Source: JBBQXH01 sp963710975 (GTDB lineage: Bacteria; Actinomycetota; Thermoleophilia; Gaiellales; Gaiellaceae). Taken from it: a DNA stretch of 64,000 nt. The stretch is taken from positions 62,001-126,000 of the forward strand of contig CAVQCG010000002.1 in the NCBI GenBank assembly GCA_963710975.1, in the 5' to 3' direction. Shown here in pieces: positions 52,372 to 60,715 of this stretch (position 1 is the first letter of the stretch; each line of letters begins with the position of its first letter). Below the pieces are notes generated by a model, which had not been told where the DNA came from, did no database searches, and worked only from the letters and a program-made list of their open reading frames with translations. The position numbers were made by a program, and so were the translations under genes.

Positions 52372-52860
52372 CTACGACGCCGCGGAGAAGTCCTCGGGGC
52401 TCACATCGTCGAGGAAGCGCTTGAACTCCTCGACGATCTCCTCCTCGTTGACGTCTTCGTTCTCGAACTCGATCGCGCTCTCCTCGATGACCGCATCCGC
52501 CGCGAAGATCGGCGCGCCCGACCGCACCGCCAGTGCGATCGCGTCGCTCGGCCGGGAGTCGATCTCGACCTCTGCACCGTTGATAGCCAGCGTGATCAGG
52601 GCATAGAAGGTGTTGTCACGAAGCTCGGTGACCGCGATCTTGACGACCCGGGCCTCGAGCTGCGCAAGGACGTCGGTGATCAGATCGTGCGTCATCGGGC
52701 GCGGGGTGGCTGCTCCCTGGAGCTTCATGAGAATCGCCGCCGCCTCGGGGTGGCCGATCCAGATCGGAAGGAACTTGTTGCCGTCGGACGTCTTCAGGAG
52801 CACGATCGGCTGCTTGCCGACCATGTCGAAGCTCACTCCGTAGATGACCATCTCCTGCAT
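52372..52860 (-). CDS. Bifunctional nuclease (BFN, DUF151) family protein
   Basis: A 162-residue protein. YGVSFDMVGKQPIVLLKTSDGNKFLPIWIGHPEAAAI and RPMTHDLITDVL are the DUF151 signatures, followed by SRPSDAIALAVRSGAPIFAADAV and an acidic C-terminus. The plant BBD proteins of this family show dual nuclease activity, but for bacterial members function is inferred. Monocistronic. A TACGAT box lies about 38 bases upstream of ATG 52860. The TAG stop begins the adjacent hairpin array. Confidence 0.92.
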   Translation of the reverse strand: MQEMVIYGVSFDMVGKQPIVLLKTSDGNKFLPIWIGHPEAAAILMKLQGAATPRPMTHDLITDVLAQLEARVVKIAVTELRDNTFYALITLAINGAEVEIDSRPSDAIALAVRSGAPIFAADAVIEESAIEFENEDVNEEEIVEEFKRFLDDVSPEDFSAAS

Positions 52861-52952
52861 CGGGGCAAATGGGTGGAGGCTGGACCTTCGGGCGTATCGT
52901 AGCGCGACACCCCGTGCCGCTCGCCGGCCGGGGAAACGGCGCTGCTCGAGGA

Positions 52953-53026
<74 letters not shown>

Positions 53027-53038
53027 GAGCGACGCGCC

Positions 53039-53044
53039 ATTCTA
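53039..53044 (-). promoter_or_regulatory. -10-like TAGAAT for tRNA-Ile
   Basis: TAGAAT on the minus strand ends 12 bases before the tRNA, the same arrangement as upstream of tRNA-Phe. Confidence 0.5.
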
Positions 53045-53058
53045 GCCATCGCTCGGCC

Positions 53059-53938
53059 TCATCCGTCCTGCTGAGCTGCCATCGCCGCGCATGCACGCTC
53101 GAGCGCTTCGACGATCTCACCGAGCTCCGTCTCGTCCGTGATCGCGATCTCGAGGCGATCCCGCCCGACTCGCGCAGCGGCGCCCGTCAGCTGCTCGAGC
53201 GCCATGCGTGCACGCTCTGCGAGAGCTGGGTCGAGCGCCGCGCCCCGCCGCCGAGCCTTCGTCCGCGCACCGGCCCGGCGTGCGGAAAGCTCCGCTGCCC
53301 GCACCGACATGCCGTGGCGCACGATGCGGCGAGCAAGCCTCCGGCGCTCAGCGTCGCCTTGCACAGCCAGCACGGCGCGAGCGTGACCCTCGGTCAATCC
53401 CCCGGCATCGACCATTGCAAGCACGTCGTCCGGCAGATCGAGCAGCCTCAGCCGGTTCGAGACCGACGGCTTCGAGCGGCCAACCCGCTCGGCGACATCG
53501 CCGAGCGAGAGCTCGAACTCGTCGACCAGAACGGCGTAGCCCCGAGCCTCGTCGATGGGCGACAGGTCTTCCCTTGCGATGTTCTCGACGAGCGCCAGGA
53601 GGAACGCATCGCGGTCCTCGACCTCCCGCAAGAGAGCCGGGATCGTTGCAAGCCCGGCAGCGCGGGCGGCACGCCAACGCCGTTCTCCGGCAATGAGCTC
53701 GTACCCGCCTTCCCCGTCGGGCCGCACGATGACCGGCTGCACGACACCCTGAACACGGATCGACTCCGCCAGCTCGGCAATCGACTCCGGGTCGAACTGC
53801 TTGCGGGGCTGGCGAGGATTCGGGCGTACCGACCCGACCGGAAGCTGAACGAGCTCCTCCCCCGGCGTCACCGGACCAATCGAGCAACTCCAGCCCGCGG
53901 CCGAGACCGCGGCGGCCCTTCCCCGAGGGTTCGATCAT
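53059..53938 (-). CDS. parB: Chromosome-partitioning protein ParB, one frameshift
   Basis: CTP-dependent parS-binding clamp for chromosome segregation. The main frame has LVQLPVGSVRPNPRQPRKQFD, ELIAGERRWRAAR (CTP site), VENIAREDLSPIDEARGY and a helix-turn-helix SLGDVAERVGRSKPSVSNRLRLLDLP. The true N-terminus, MIEPSGKGRRGLGRGLELLDWS, is in another frame starting at ATG 53938, which overlaps the parA stop (ATGA). Removing one C from CCCCC at 53859-53863 joins them (about 292 residues). The GTG at 53871 used by a naive caller would drop the conserved GLGRGL box. Confidence 0.93.
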
Positions 53939-54690
53939 CGCCGCTCGATCAACTCCGAAGCCACGCGGTAGTACGCGTCGGCCCCGGCAGAGCCGGGATC
54001 GTACGCGGTGATCGGCAACCCGTGGCTGGGCGCCTCCGCCAGGCGGACGTTTCTCGGGACGACTGCGTCGAACACCAGATCGCCGAATGCCTGGCGCACC
54101 TGGGCCGCGACCTGGGCCGCGAGTCTGGTGCGTCCGTCGACCATCGTCAACAGCATTCCGGCAACGGTCAGGCGGGGGTTGAGGCGAGCCCGGACGAGGT
54201 CGATCGACCCGAGGAGTTGCGCGAGACCTTCCAGGGCGTAGTACTCGCATTGCACGGGAACGATCACGCGGTCGGCGGCGGCGAGGGCGTTCACCGTGAG
54301 GGGGCCAAGCGACGGTGGGCAGTCGACGAAGACGAACGAGAACCTGTCCTCCGCTGTTGCGAGCGACCGGGAAAGGTACGACTCTCCGTCCGCCAGCCGC
54401 GCAAGCTCCACAACTGCGCCGGCGAGATCCGGCCGCGACGGAACGAGGTAGAGGTTGCGAAATCGCGTCTCGTGGATGACCTCGCGGAGGGACGCACCGT
54501 CGAGCAGGTCGTACGACGACGTGCCGTTCGCGTGCTCACCCAGGCCTGACGTCGCGTTCGCCTGCGGGTCGAGGTCGACGACGAGGGTCTCCTCGCCCGC
54601 CTCGGCGAGGCAGGCAGCAAGGTTGAGCGCGGTGGTCGTCTTGCCAACGCCGCCCTTCTGGTTCGCAACCGCGTAGACCCCACCAGTCAC
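53935..54690 (-). CDS. parA: Chromosome-partitioning ATPase ParA
   Basis: Deviant-Walker ATPase that positions origins with ParB. From GTG 54690 it encodes 251 residues. Motifs: YAVANQKGGVGKTTTALNLA (deviant Walker A with signature Lys), VVDLDPQANATSGLG, and FVFVDCPPSLGPLTVNALAAAD. Longer upstream sequence in frame is antisense to rsmG and excluded. TAGACT lies 7 bases before the start. Together with parB this is the standard origin-proximal pair. Confidence 0.95.
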   Translation of the reverse strand: MTGGVYAVANQKGGVGKTTTALNLAACLAEAGEETLVVDLDPQANATSGLGEHANGTSSYDLLDGASLREVIHETRFRNLYLVPSRPDLAGAVVELARLADGESYLSRSLATAEDRFSFVFVDCPPSLGPLTVNALAAADRVIVPVQCEYYALEGLAQLLGSIDLVRARLNPRLTVAGMLLTMVDGRTRLAAQVAAQVRQAFGDLVFDAVVPRNVRLAEAPSHGLPITAYDPGSAGADAYYRVASELIERR

Positions 54691-54697
54691 TCGATCG

Positions 54698-54703
54698 AGT
54701 CTA
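54698..54703 (-). promoter_or_regulatory. -10-like TAGACT for parA (leaderless)
   Basis: TAGACT, 7 bases, GTG on the minus strand. Confidence 0.5.
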
Positions 54704-54728
54704 GTCAGGAAGGTGGACGGCCCGAGGC

Positions 54729-55358
54729 TCAGGCGAGAGGTCGCTTGCGCGCCATACCCGACCTGCGAGGAAATCGCGGAGGCGTGGGTGCCACCTTGCG
54801 AAACACGAGCAACTGGCGTGTGGCGCTGCCGGGTTGCGGAAGCGATTCGGGCCCACTGGCCCCAAGGTCCGCGCCAACTCGGTCGAGAGAGGCCGTGGTC
54901 GCGCCCGCATAGATGATCGCCAGTCCGCCGGGCCGAACCAGCGGAAGACACCACTCCGCAGCGACTGCCGGCGGTGCGAGGGCCCGGGCAACAGCCACCG
55001 CGTACAGATCTCGGCCTGCTGCTCGCCCGTGATCCTCAGCGCGTGCGTGTACCACGGTCACGTTATCGAACTCGATCGCGGCCTTTCTCAGAAATACGCA
55101 CTTTCGCTGCTGGGACTCGAGCAGGTGAACGGTCAGGTCCGGACGGGCTGAGGCAAGCGGAATGCCCGGTGATCCGCCGCCCGAACCGACGTCCACCACC
55201 GGCCCAGCATCGATCAGGGGAAGTGCCACGAGCGCGTCCTCGACGTGGAGAGCCCACGCATCGGCGGGTGCCGTCACCGCCGTCAGCCCCGGGGTGGCGA
55301 CGAGTAACTCGAGCCACCGGACGAGTCTGTGGTCGGTTGTCGCTCCCCGCTCAGCCAG
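54729..55358 (-). CDS. rsmG: 16S rRNA (guanine-N7) methyltransferase RsmG
   Basis: Methylates G527 of 16S rRNA. HVEDALVALPLIDAGPVVDVGSGGGSPGIPLA (SAM motif), LLESQQRKCVFLRKAA and FDNVTVVHARAED are diagnostic. The first canonical start is GTG 55277 (182 residues), but 27 in-frame codons upstream encode LAERGATTDHRLVRWLELLVATPGLTA, which matches the normal RsmG N-terminus. They begin at a CTG (55358) that overlaps the jag stop region. With CTG the length is 209, the usual size, so I prefer it. Confidence 0.85.
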   Translation of the reverse strand: MAERGATTDHRLVRWLELLVATPGLTAVTAPADAWALHVEDALVALPLIDAGPVVDVGSGGGSPGIPLASARPDLTVHLLESQQRKCVFLRKAAIEFDNVTVVHARAEDHGRAAGRDLYAVAVARALAPPAVAAEWCLPLVRPGGLAIIYAGATTASLDRVGADLGASGPESLPQPGSATRQLLVFRKVAPTPPRFPRRSGMARKRPLA

Positions 55359-56064
55359 GGCCGACGACCACGTGGCGATTCGGATCGACCCCTTCGCTCG
55401 ACGTCACAACGCCTTCTCGCTCCTTCAAGCGAAGGTGCACGATCTTCCGCTCTGCTGCCGTCATGGGATCGAGAGGAACCGACTCTCCGGACGACACCAC
55501 CCGGGACGCCGCCCGATCCGCAAGCGACTCGAGTGTCGCTCGCCGGCGATCTCGGTATCCGGCCGCGTCGACCACGACGTCGAGGCGATCCTCGGCCACG
55601 CGCGAGACCGCAGCCGACGCCAGATACTGGATCGCGTCGATTGTCTGGCCGTGCTTGCCGATGACGAGACCCAGATCCCGACCGTGAAAGGTGCCCGTCA
55701 GACTCTCGGCCGACTCGGTGACAGCAACTGACGCGTCGACGCCGAACGCACGGCGGACGTGCTCGAGAAGCTCCCCGAGACGCTCCGCAGCTGCCGACGA
55801 CGGAGCGGAGGCCGGCGCCGGAGCTTCCGGCGGAGGAGCTCCGACCCTCGCGATCACACGGGCCGGAACGAACCCGACTCCAAGAAGCCCCCGTTCTCCC
55901 TCGGAGAGGATGGCGAACTCAACCGTGCTCTTGTCGAGACCGGGAAAGCGACGTTCGAGCTCGCGGAGTGCCGTCCACTTCGCCTCTCCGACGGTCTCCC
56001 CTGTCGCCTCGGTCTCGAGCGAAGCGTCGCCGGCGTCGAACGGGCCCTCGCCGGCGTCGCTCAT
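55351..56064 (-). CDS. jag: Jag/KhpB-type RNA-binding protein (Jag-N, KH, R3H)
   Basis: A 237-residue protein from ATG 56064. The N-terminal part has a Jag-N-type segment (KSTVEFAILSEGERGLLGVGFVPARVIA). A KH domain follows with LVIGKHGQTIDAIQYLASAAV (GxxG loop), and an R3H domain closes it (AAERKIVHLRLKEREGVVTSSEGVDPNRHVVV). Partner KhpA is not in the window. Known roles in related bacteria are in cell elongation and RNA binding. Overlaps yidC (ATGA). Confidence 0.93.
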   Translation of the reverse strand: MSDAGEGPFDAGDASLETEATGETVGEAKWTALRELERRFPGLDKSTVEFAILSEGERGLLGVGFVPARVIARVGAPPPEAPAPASAPSSAAAERLGELLEHVRRAFGVDASVAVTESAESLTGTFHGRDLGLVIGKHGQTIDAIQYLASAAVSRVAEDRLDVVVDAAGYRDRRRATLESLADRAASRVVSSGESVPLDPMTAAERKIVHLRLKEREGVVTSSEGVDPNRHVVVGPG

Positions 56065-56978
56065 CGGCGGGCTCTCGGGCCCTTCTTCTTCCGGCGCCGA
56101 ACCGGCCGTGGCTGCTGCCCCGACCCGGCCTGCTGGGTCGCCGCCGTGCCGTCTTTTGCCTTGGCGCTCGAGGCGGATGCCTTCGCCGTCTTGGACTGGG
56201 CCTTGGCCGGTTGCTTCGTCTTCGGGGCTGCCGCAGGCTCGGCCTTTGCCACAGGCTCGGTCCGGCTCGACTTCTTCGGGAGCGCAACCTGCGTCCTCGG
56301 GAACATCCGTCGCGTGACGATCCCCTGCCCGGTCGTCCAAAGGTTCGTCGTGACCCAGTAGATCATCAGGCCGACCGGGAAGCGGATGATGAAGAAGACG
56401 AACGCGAACGGCATCACGAGGAAGAGGATCCGCTGCGTCCTGTCCATCGTCGTGGACATGAGGAACGTGGAGAGAAGCTGGCTGCCGACGTAGATCACGA
56501 GCAGCAGATACCCCGACCAGTGCGCGTTGACGTTCTCGGTGATGTTCGGAACGAGGCCGTTCAGGAACTCGAGGCTCGAGCCTGGGTAGTTCGGCAGGAT
56601 GTTCTTCTCGAAGTCCTTCAGCGTGTAGTAGAGGCCGATGAAGACCGGGATCTGGAAGAGAACAGGGAGACACGAAGCTGCCGGGTTGACCTTGTTCTCC
56701 CGGTAGAACTTCATGACCTCTTCGTTCGTGCGCTGCTTGTCGCCTTTGTACTTCTGCTGGATCGCCTTCAGCTGCGGGGCGTACTCCTGCAGCTTCTGCA
56801 TCGACTTGACCTGCTTGACGGTCAGCGGAACGAGGAGAATCCTGACCATGCATGTCAGGACGACGATCGACCACGCCCAGGAGATGCCGACGGAGCCGTG
56901 GAGCCACTCGAGGACGGCCGTCAGCGGCCTCGTGATCGGGGAGAGAATGCCCGCGAGATCAGCGAGGAGGACCATCAT
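56061..56978 (-). CDS. yidC: Membrane protein insertase YidC
   Basis: Oxa1/YidC-family insertase of the Gram-positive type (no large periplasmic domain), 305 residues. Five helices with TCMVRILLVPLTVKQVKSMQKL (the groove arginine in VRIL), CLPVLFQIPVFIGLYYTL and LMIYWVTTNLWTTGQGIVTRR. The C-terminal 70 residues are Lys/Ala/Pro-rich (PKTKQPAKAQSKTAKA) and probably contact ribosomes. Downstream neighbours and order are canonical for the origin region. Confidence 0.95.
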   Translation of the reverse strand: MMVLLADLAGILSPITRPLTAVLEWLHGSVGISWAWSIVVLTCMVRILLVPLTVKQVKSMQKLQEYAPQLKAIQQKYKGDKQRTNEEVMKFYRENKVNPAASCLPVLFQIPVFIGLYYTLKDFEKNILPNYPGSSLEFLNGLVPNITENVNAHWSGYLLLVIYVGSQLLSTFLMSTTMDRTQRILFLVMPFAFVFFIIRFPVGLMIYWVTTNLWTTGQGIVTRRMFPRTQVALPKKSSRTEPVAKAEPAAAPKTKQPAKAQSKTAKASASSAKAKDGTAATQQAGSGQQPRPVRRRKKKGPRARR

Positions 56979-57214
56979 GCCGATCGCCGCCCGAACAGCG
57001 ACTGGTCCGTCGCGTAGTCAACCCCGCCGTGACTCCACGGGTTACAGCGCATCAGCCTCCAGAAGGCGAGCGCCGACCCGCGAAGCAGGCCGTACTGATG
57101 GAGCGCATCGATCGCGTACTGGGAACACGACGGGTGGTATTTGCAGCGGCCCCCGAGGAAGGGCCCGAGCGTGTACCGGTACGCGTACACGAGCGCAATG
57201 CCGAGGTACTTCAT
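56975..57214 (-). CDS. yidD: Membrane protein insertion efficiency factor YidD
   Basis: A 79-residue protein from ATG 57214 with the family signature YRYTLGPFLGGRCKYHPSCSQYAIDAL and FWRLMRCNPWSHGGVD (conserved cysteines and histidines). Helps YidC-dependent insertion. Overlaps both rnpA and yidC by 4 bases. Confidence 0.95.
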   Translation of the reverse strand: MKYLGIALVYAYRYTLGPFLGGRCKYHPSCSQYAIDALHQYGLLRGSALAFWRLMRCNPWSHGGVDYATDQSLFGRRSA

Positions 57215-57576
57215 CCGGGCACGACTTCCGCGGCGCGTGACTCTCCGAAGACCTCCAACACACGGGCAGCGAGCCACTCCGAGCCCTGGCTCTCGGCGGC
57301 TTCGACCAGGCCGGGCCGGACGATCAGCACGTAGTCACGGCCTCGGCGTATCTCGGGAGCAAGCCCGACGAAGACCTCCCGCAGACAGCGCTTGATCCGA
57401 TTTCGCTCGACCGCACCGCCGACCTGGCGTGGTACGGCCAAGCCGATCCGGGGATCGGTCTCGGTGTCGTCGCGAGGGAAGGAGTAGAGCACGAGGTAGC
57501 GCGTCGAGACGGAGCGGCCCTGCCGGTAGACGGTGTCGAAGTCGCGCGAGCGCGAGAGTCGATGGCGACGCTTCAT
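57211..57576 (-). CDS. rnpA: Ribonuclease P protein component
   Basis: A 121-residue basic protein that assists RNase P RNA in 5' processing of tRNAs. From ATG 57576 it begins MKRRHRLSRSRDFDTVYRQG and contains RIGLAVPRQVGGAVERNRIKRCLREVF (the RNR motif) and DYVLIVRPG. It lies 25 bases after rpmH and overlaps yidD, the standard order. Position 110 onward is the usual variable tail. Confidence 0.95.
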   Translation of the reverse strand: MKRRHRLSRSRDFDTVYRQGRSVSTRYLVLYSFPRDDTETDPRIGLAVPRQVGGAVERNRIKRCLREVFVGLAPEIRRGRDYVLIVRPGLVEAAESQGSEWLAARVLEVFGESRAAEVVPG

Positions 57577-57601
57577 CGGCCCGTGCCGTACCGGCGACTC
57601 G

Positions 57602-57736
57602 TCAGGCCGAGAGCCGCTTCCGGCCTTTCGCCCTGCGCCGCTGGAGGATCGCGCGGCCGGCCCGGGTGGACATCCGGGCTCTGAATCCGTGGCGCCGCTT
57701 CCTGCGACGGACATTGGGCTGGTACGTTCGCTTCAT
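57602..57736 (-). CDS. rpmH: 50S ribosomal protein L34
   Basis: A 44-residue, Arg/Lys-rich protein: MKRTYQPNVRRRKRRHGF, then ARMSTRAGRAILQRRRAKGR. This is the complete L34 signature. A -10-like TATAAC lies about 42 bases upstream on the minus strand (57784-57779). It heads the rpmH-rnpA-yidD-yidC-jag-rsmG unit. Confidence 0.98.
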   Translation of the reverse strand: MKRTYQPNVRRRKRRHGFRARMSTRAGRAILQRRRAKGRKRLSA

Positions 57737-57962
57737 CGTGAGAGTTCGCGCGGGTGGCTCTCGGTGCGGCCGCGGCCAGTATAGAGGAGCGAATCGAGGT
57801 GTCGCGCAGGACCGAGTTGGAGTACGGGCAATCCACAGCCCCGATCCCGCACGCCGGCTCATGTCCGTTCGATTATCCACAGCTGTGGAGAGCGCTGTGG
57901 ATACTCGTATTCCCCTGCAAATCGCTCGGTTCCCGGCTGTTTGAACGGACCGTGAGCGCGCA
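57737..57962. promoter_or_regulatory. rpmH-dnaA intergenic region with DnaA boxes (part of oriC)
   Basis: Holds a perfect DnaA box TTATCCACA (57874-57882), a near-perfect one on the other strand TGTGGATAC (57897-57905), and weaker matches CAATCCACA (57830-57838) and TGTGGAGAG (57885-57893). The dense group at 57874-57905 lies about 60 bases before the dnaA start and could also autoregulate dnaA. Confidence 0.75.
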
Positions 57963-59369
57963 TTGAGCGAAGCAGAAGCCGTTGTTATGATCGCCGCTTC
58001 CCGTCCCCGGCGGAGGAGCGAGGCGCGAAGAGTGGAGCGACAAGTCGAGTTGACGGCACAGAGCGTGTGGTCCGATGCGTCGGAAGGCCTTCGGGACGCG
58101 CTGAGCGAGCAAACCTTTCAGAGCTGGTTCGGCGAGGTCTGGGCGACGGAGATCGGCGAGTCCGGCGTCGTCATCTCCGTCCCGAACGACTTCACCCGAG
58201 AGTGGATCGAGGAGCACTTTCGAAGCCTTCTCCGGGCAGTCATCCGCGATGCAGTAGGCGACGACAGGCCGGTTCACCTGGTCGTCCGTGGAGAAGCGCC
58301 TGTCGAGCGACCGGCCGGGCCGGCTGTGACGAGGCGCGTCGAGGGTCTCAACCTCAAGTACTCCTTCGACACGTTCGTCATCGGATCGTCGAACCGGTTC
58401 GCGCACGCAGCCGCACTGGCCGTCGCGGAAGCCCCGGCGGCGGCATACAACCCGCTCTTCATCTACGGAGGGACAGGCCTCGGGAAGACACATCTTCTGC
58501 AGGCGGTCGCTGGCTACGTCAGCCAGCACTCTCCGAAGCTCTCTGCCCGCTACGTCACGAGCGAGACGCTCACCAACGACTTCATCAACTCGATCCGCGA
58601 GAAGCGGGTCGAGGCCTTCAAGCAGCGCTATCGCCACTACGACGTTCTCCTCGTCGACGACATCCAGTTTCTGGAGCACAAGGAGCGGATCCAGGAGGAG
58701 TTCTTCCACACCTTCAACACCCTCTACGAGGCCGGGCGACAGATCATCCTCTCGTCCGATCGCCCGCCGAGAGACATCGCAACGCTCGAGGAACGGCTGC
58801 GGTCGCGGTTCGAGTGGGGGCTCATCGTCGATATCCAGCCACCAGACCTGGAGACTCGCATCGCGATCTTGCGGAAGAAAGTGGCCATGGACGGAATCCA
58901 CATCCCGGATGCGCAGGTGCTCACCTTCATCGCAGGACGAATCTCGACCAACATTCGCGAGCTCGAAGGGGCGTTAACGCGCGTCGTGGCGTTCTCCTCA
59001 CTCACCGGCCGGCCGATGACGGTGGAGTTGGCCCAGGAGGTGCTCGAGGACGTCTTTCCGCAGGGCGACCCGCCCGAGATCTCGATCGACCGCATCCAAG
59101 AGATCGTCTCCCAGCGATTTGCCATCTCGATGCAAGAACTTCTCGGGCAACGGCGATCGCGCTCGGTCGTCTACCCACGACACGTCGCCATGTATCTCTG
59201 CCGCGAGCTCACCGACAGCTCTCTCCCGAAGATCGGGGAGAGATTCGGTGGCCGCGACCACACGACCGTCATCAATGCGACGTCGAACATCACCAAGCTC
59301 ATCCGAGAGGACCGCGGGGTCTACAACCTGGTCCAGGAACTCACCGCTCGGATCAAACAAGTCCACTGA
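57963..59369 (+). CDS. dnaA: Chromosomal replication initiator protein DnaA
   Basis: AAA+ initiator that binds DnaA boxes and melts oriC. The N-terminal domain I (SEGLRDALSEQTFQSWFGEV) is followed by a linker. AAA+ motifs: NPLFIYGGTGLGKTHLLQAV (Walker A), VLLVDDIQFLEHKERIQEEFFHTFN (Walker B) and SSDRPP. The C-terminal DNA-binding signature is GGRDHTTVINA. 468 residues from TTG 57963. An ATG at 57987 (MIAASRP) is an alternative start. Confidence 0.96.
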   Translation: MSEAEAVVMIAASRPRRRSEARRVERQVELTAQSVWSDASEGLRDALSEQTFQSWFGEVWATEIGESGVVISVPNDFTREWIEEHFRSLLRAVIRDAVGDDRPVHLVVRGEAPVERPAGPAVTRRVEGLNLKYSFDTFVIGSSNRFAHAAALAVAEAPAAAYNPLFIYGGTGLGKTHLLQAVAGYVSQHSPKLSARYVTSETLTNDFINSIREKRVEAFKQRYRHYDVLLVDDIQFLEHKERIQEEFFHTFNTLYEAGRQIILSSDRPPRDIATLEERLRSRFEWGLIVDIQPPDLETRIAILRKKVAMDGIHIPDAQVLTFIAGRISTNIRELEGALTRVVAFSSLTGRPMTVELAQEVLEDVFPQGDPPEISIDRIQEIVSQRFAISMQELLGQRRSRSVVYPRHVAMYLCRELTDSSLPKIGERFGGRDHTTVINATSNITKLIREDRGVYNLVQELTARIKQVH

Positions 59370-59568
59370 TGGCTGTGGAGAACGAAGGGAAACATCTGGG
59401 AAGACCGGGGAGAACAGAGATGTCACACGGCGAGCTGTCGACAACCACGTTTTCTCCCCAGATGAGCCCTTCGCGTCAAAGCCCCACCACAACCTGGTTT
59501 GAGACAGTCCTCCCCAGTCTGCACAGCCCCTATTACTACAACGAGGTTCTTTTTCTCATACCGTAACC
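59370..59568. promoter_or_regulatory. dnaA-dnaN intergenic region, candidate unwinding part of oriC
   Basis: Contains a DnaA-box-like TGTGGAGAA (59374-59382), an inverted repeat CATCTGGG/CCCAGATG (59393-59400, 59457-59464) and, at 59526-59565, the most AT-rich stretch nearby (TATTACTACAACG, TTCTTTTTCTCATA). This could be the DNA-unwinding element of a two-part origin around dnaA. Confidence 0.55.
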
Positions 59569-60715
59569 ATGGCTGTAGAGACCACAGAGATCACTCAAGG
59601 GAGCGCAGTGAAGATCACTTGCCCGAAGGACGATCTGTCCCAGGCACTCCAGCTCGTCGGCCGGTCGGTCTCGACGAGGACATCCGTTCAGATCCTCGCC
59701 GGAATCCTGCTTCGGGCGGAAGACGGCGTGCTCGCACTGGCCGCAACCGATATGGAGATGTCTCTTCGCGTCTCGGTTCCCGCCACGGTCGAGGAAGATG
59801 GTGCGGTCGTCGTTCCAGGCCGCCTGCTTGGTCGACATCGTGCGACTCCTCCCTCCCGGCGATGTGACGCTCGAGCATCAGCAGTCGGAGGGTGTCGTGC
59901 TGCTGACGTGTGGAGCGGCTTCGTACCGCCTCCACACGTACAACCCCGATGACTTCCCTCGCCTGCCGGACGTCGAGGCGAGTTCGCTTTTCCAGCTCGA
60001 CCGTGAAGCGTTTCTGCAGACGGTGAACCGCGTCAGCCGGGCTTCTTCGAAGGACGAGTCGAGGCCGGTACTCACGGGCATCCTCATGCGGATCGAGGGA
60101 AAGACGCTCGTCATGGCCGCAACCGACTCCTACCGGCTGAGCGTGAAGGAGACGTCGCTTCCGGCCGACGGAGGACAGGAGCTCGAGGCAATCGTCCCCG
60201 CGCGAGCCCTCGGCGAGCTTGTTCGGGTTGCCCAGGGAAGTCAGTCGGAGCACATCGACCTCGGTGTCCAGGACAACCAGGTCGTCTTTGCAGTGGACGG
60301 AGTCGTACTCACCGCCAGGCGGATCGACGGGCAGTTCCCCAACTACAAGCAACTGCGCCCGGAGAGCTTCGAGGTGGAGATGCGCTTGCCTCGCGAGGAG
60401 CTCCTCGAGGCCGTCCGGCGGGTTGGGGTCATGGCCCAGCGCAACTCGCCGCTGCGGCTACGTTTCGAGGAAGGGCAGCTGACGATTCAGGCTCAGACCC
60501 AGGATGTCGGCGAGGCGCACGAAACCCTTCCGATCGCCTACAGCGGCGACATCCTCGAGATCGGGTTCAACCCCGACTTTCTCCGCGAAGGCCTCGAGTC
60601 GGTGCCGGAGACCGACGTGCATCTGAAGCTCATCAGCCCACTGCGGCCGGGTCTGGTCACGGGCGCCGGCGACGATTTCTGGTACCTGATCATGCCAATC
60701 AGGCTTGCCGGCTGA
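59569..60715 (+). CDS. dnaN: DNA polymerase III beta subunit (sliding clamp), one frameshift
   Basis: Ring clamp tethering DNA polymerase. The first frame gives SAVKITCPKDDLSQALQLVGRSVSTR and the first domain. The second gives LVDIVRLLPPGDVTLEHQ, ASSKDESRPVLTGILM and the terminal LISPLRPGLVTGAGDDFWYLIMPIRL, the standard DnaN end. Removing one G at 59830-59831 joins GRLL to VDIVRLLPPG, giving about 381 residues from ATG 59569. GTG 59608 (MKITCPKDDL, with GGGAG upstream) is a more typical start. As dnaN is essential and single-copy, the shift is almost surely a sequence error. Confidence 0.94.
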
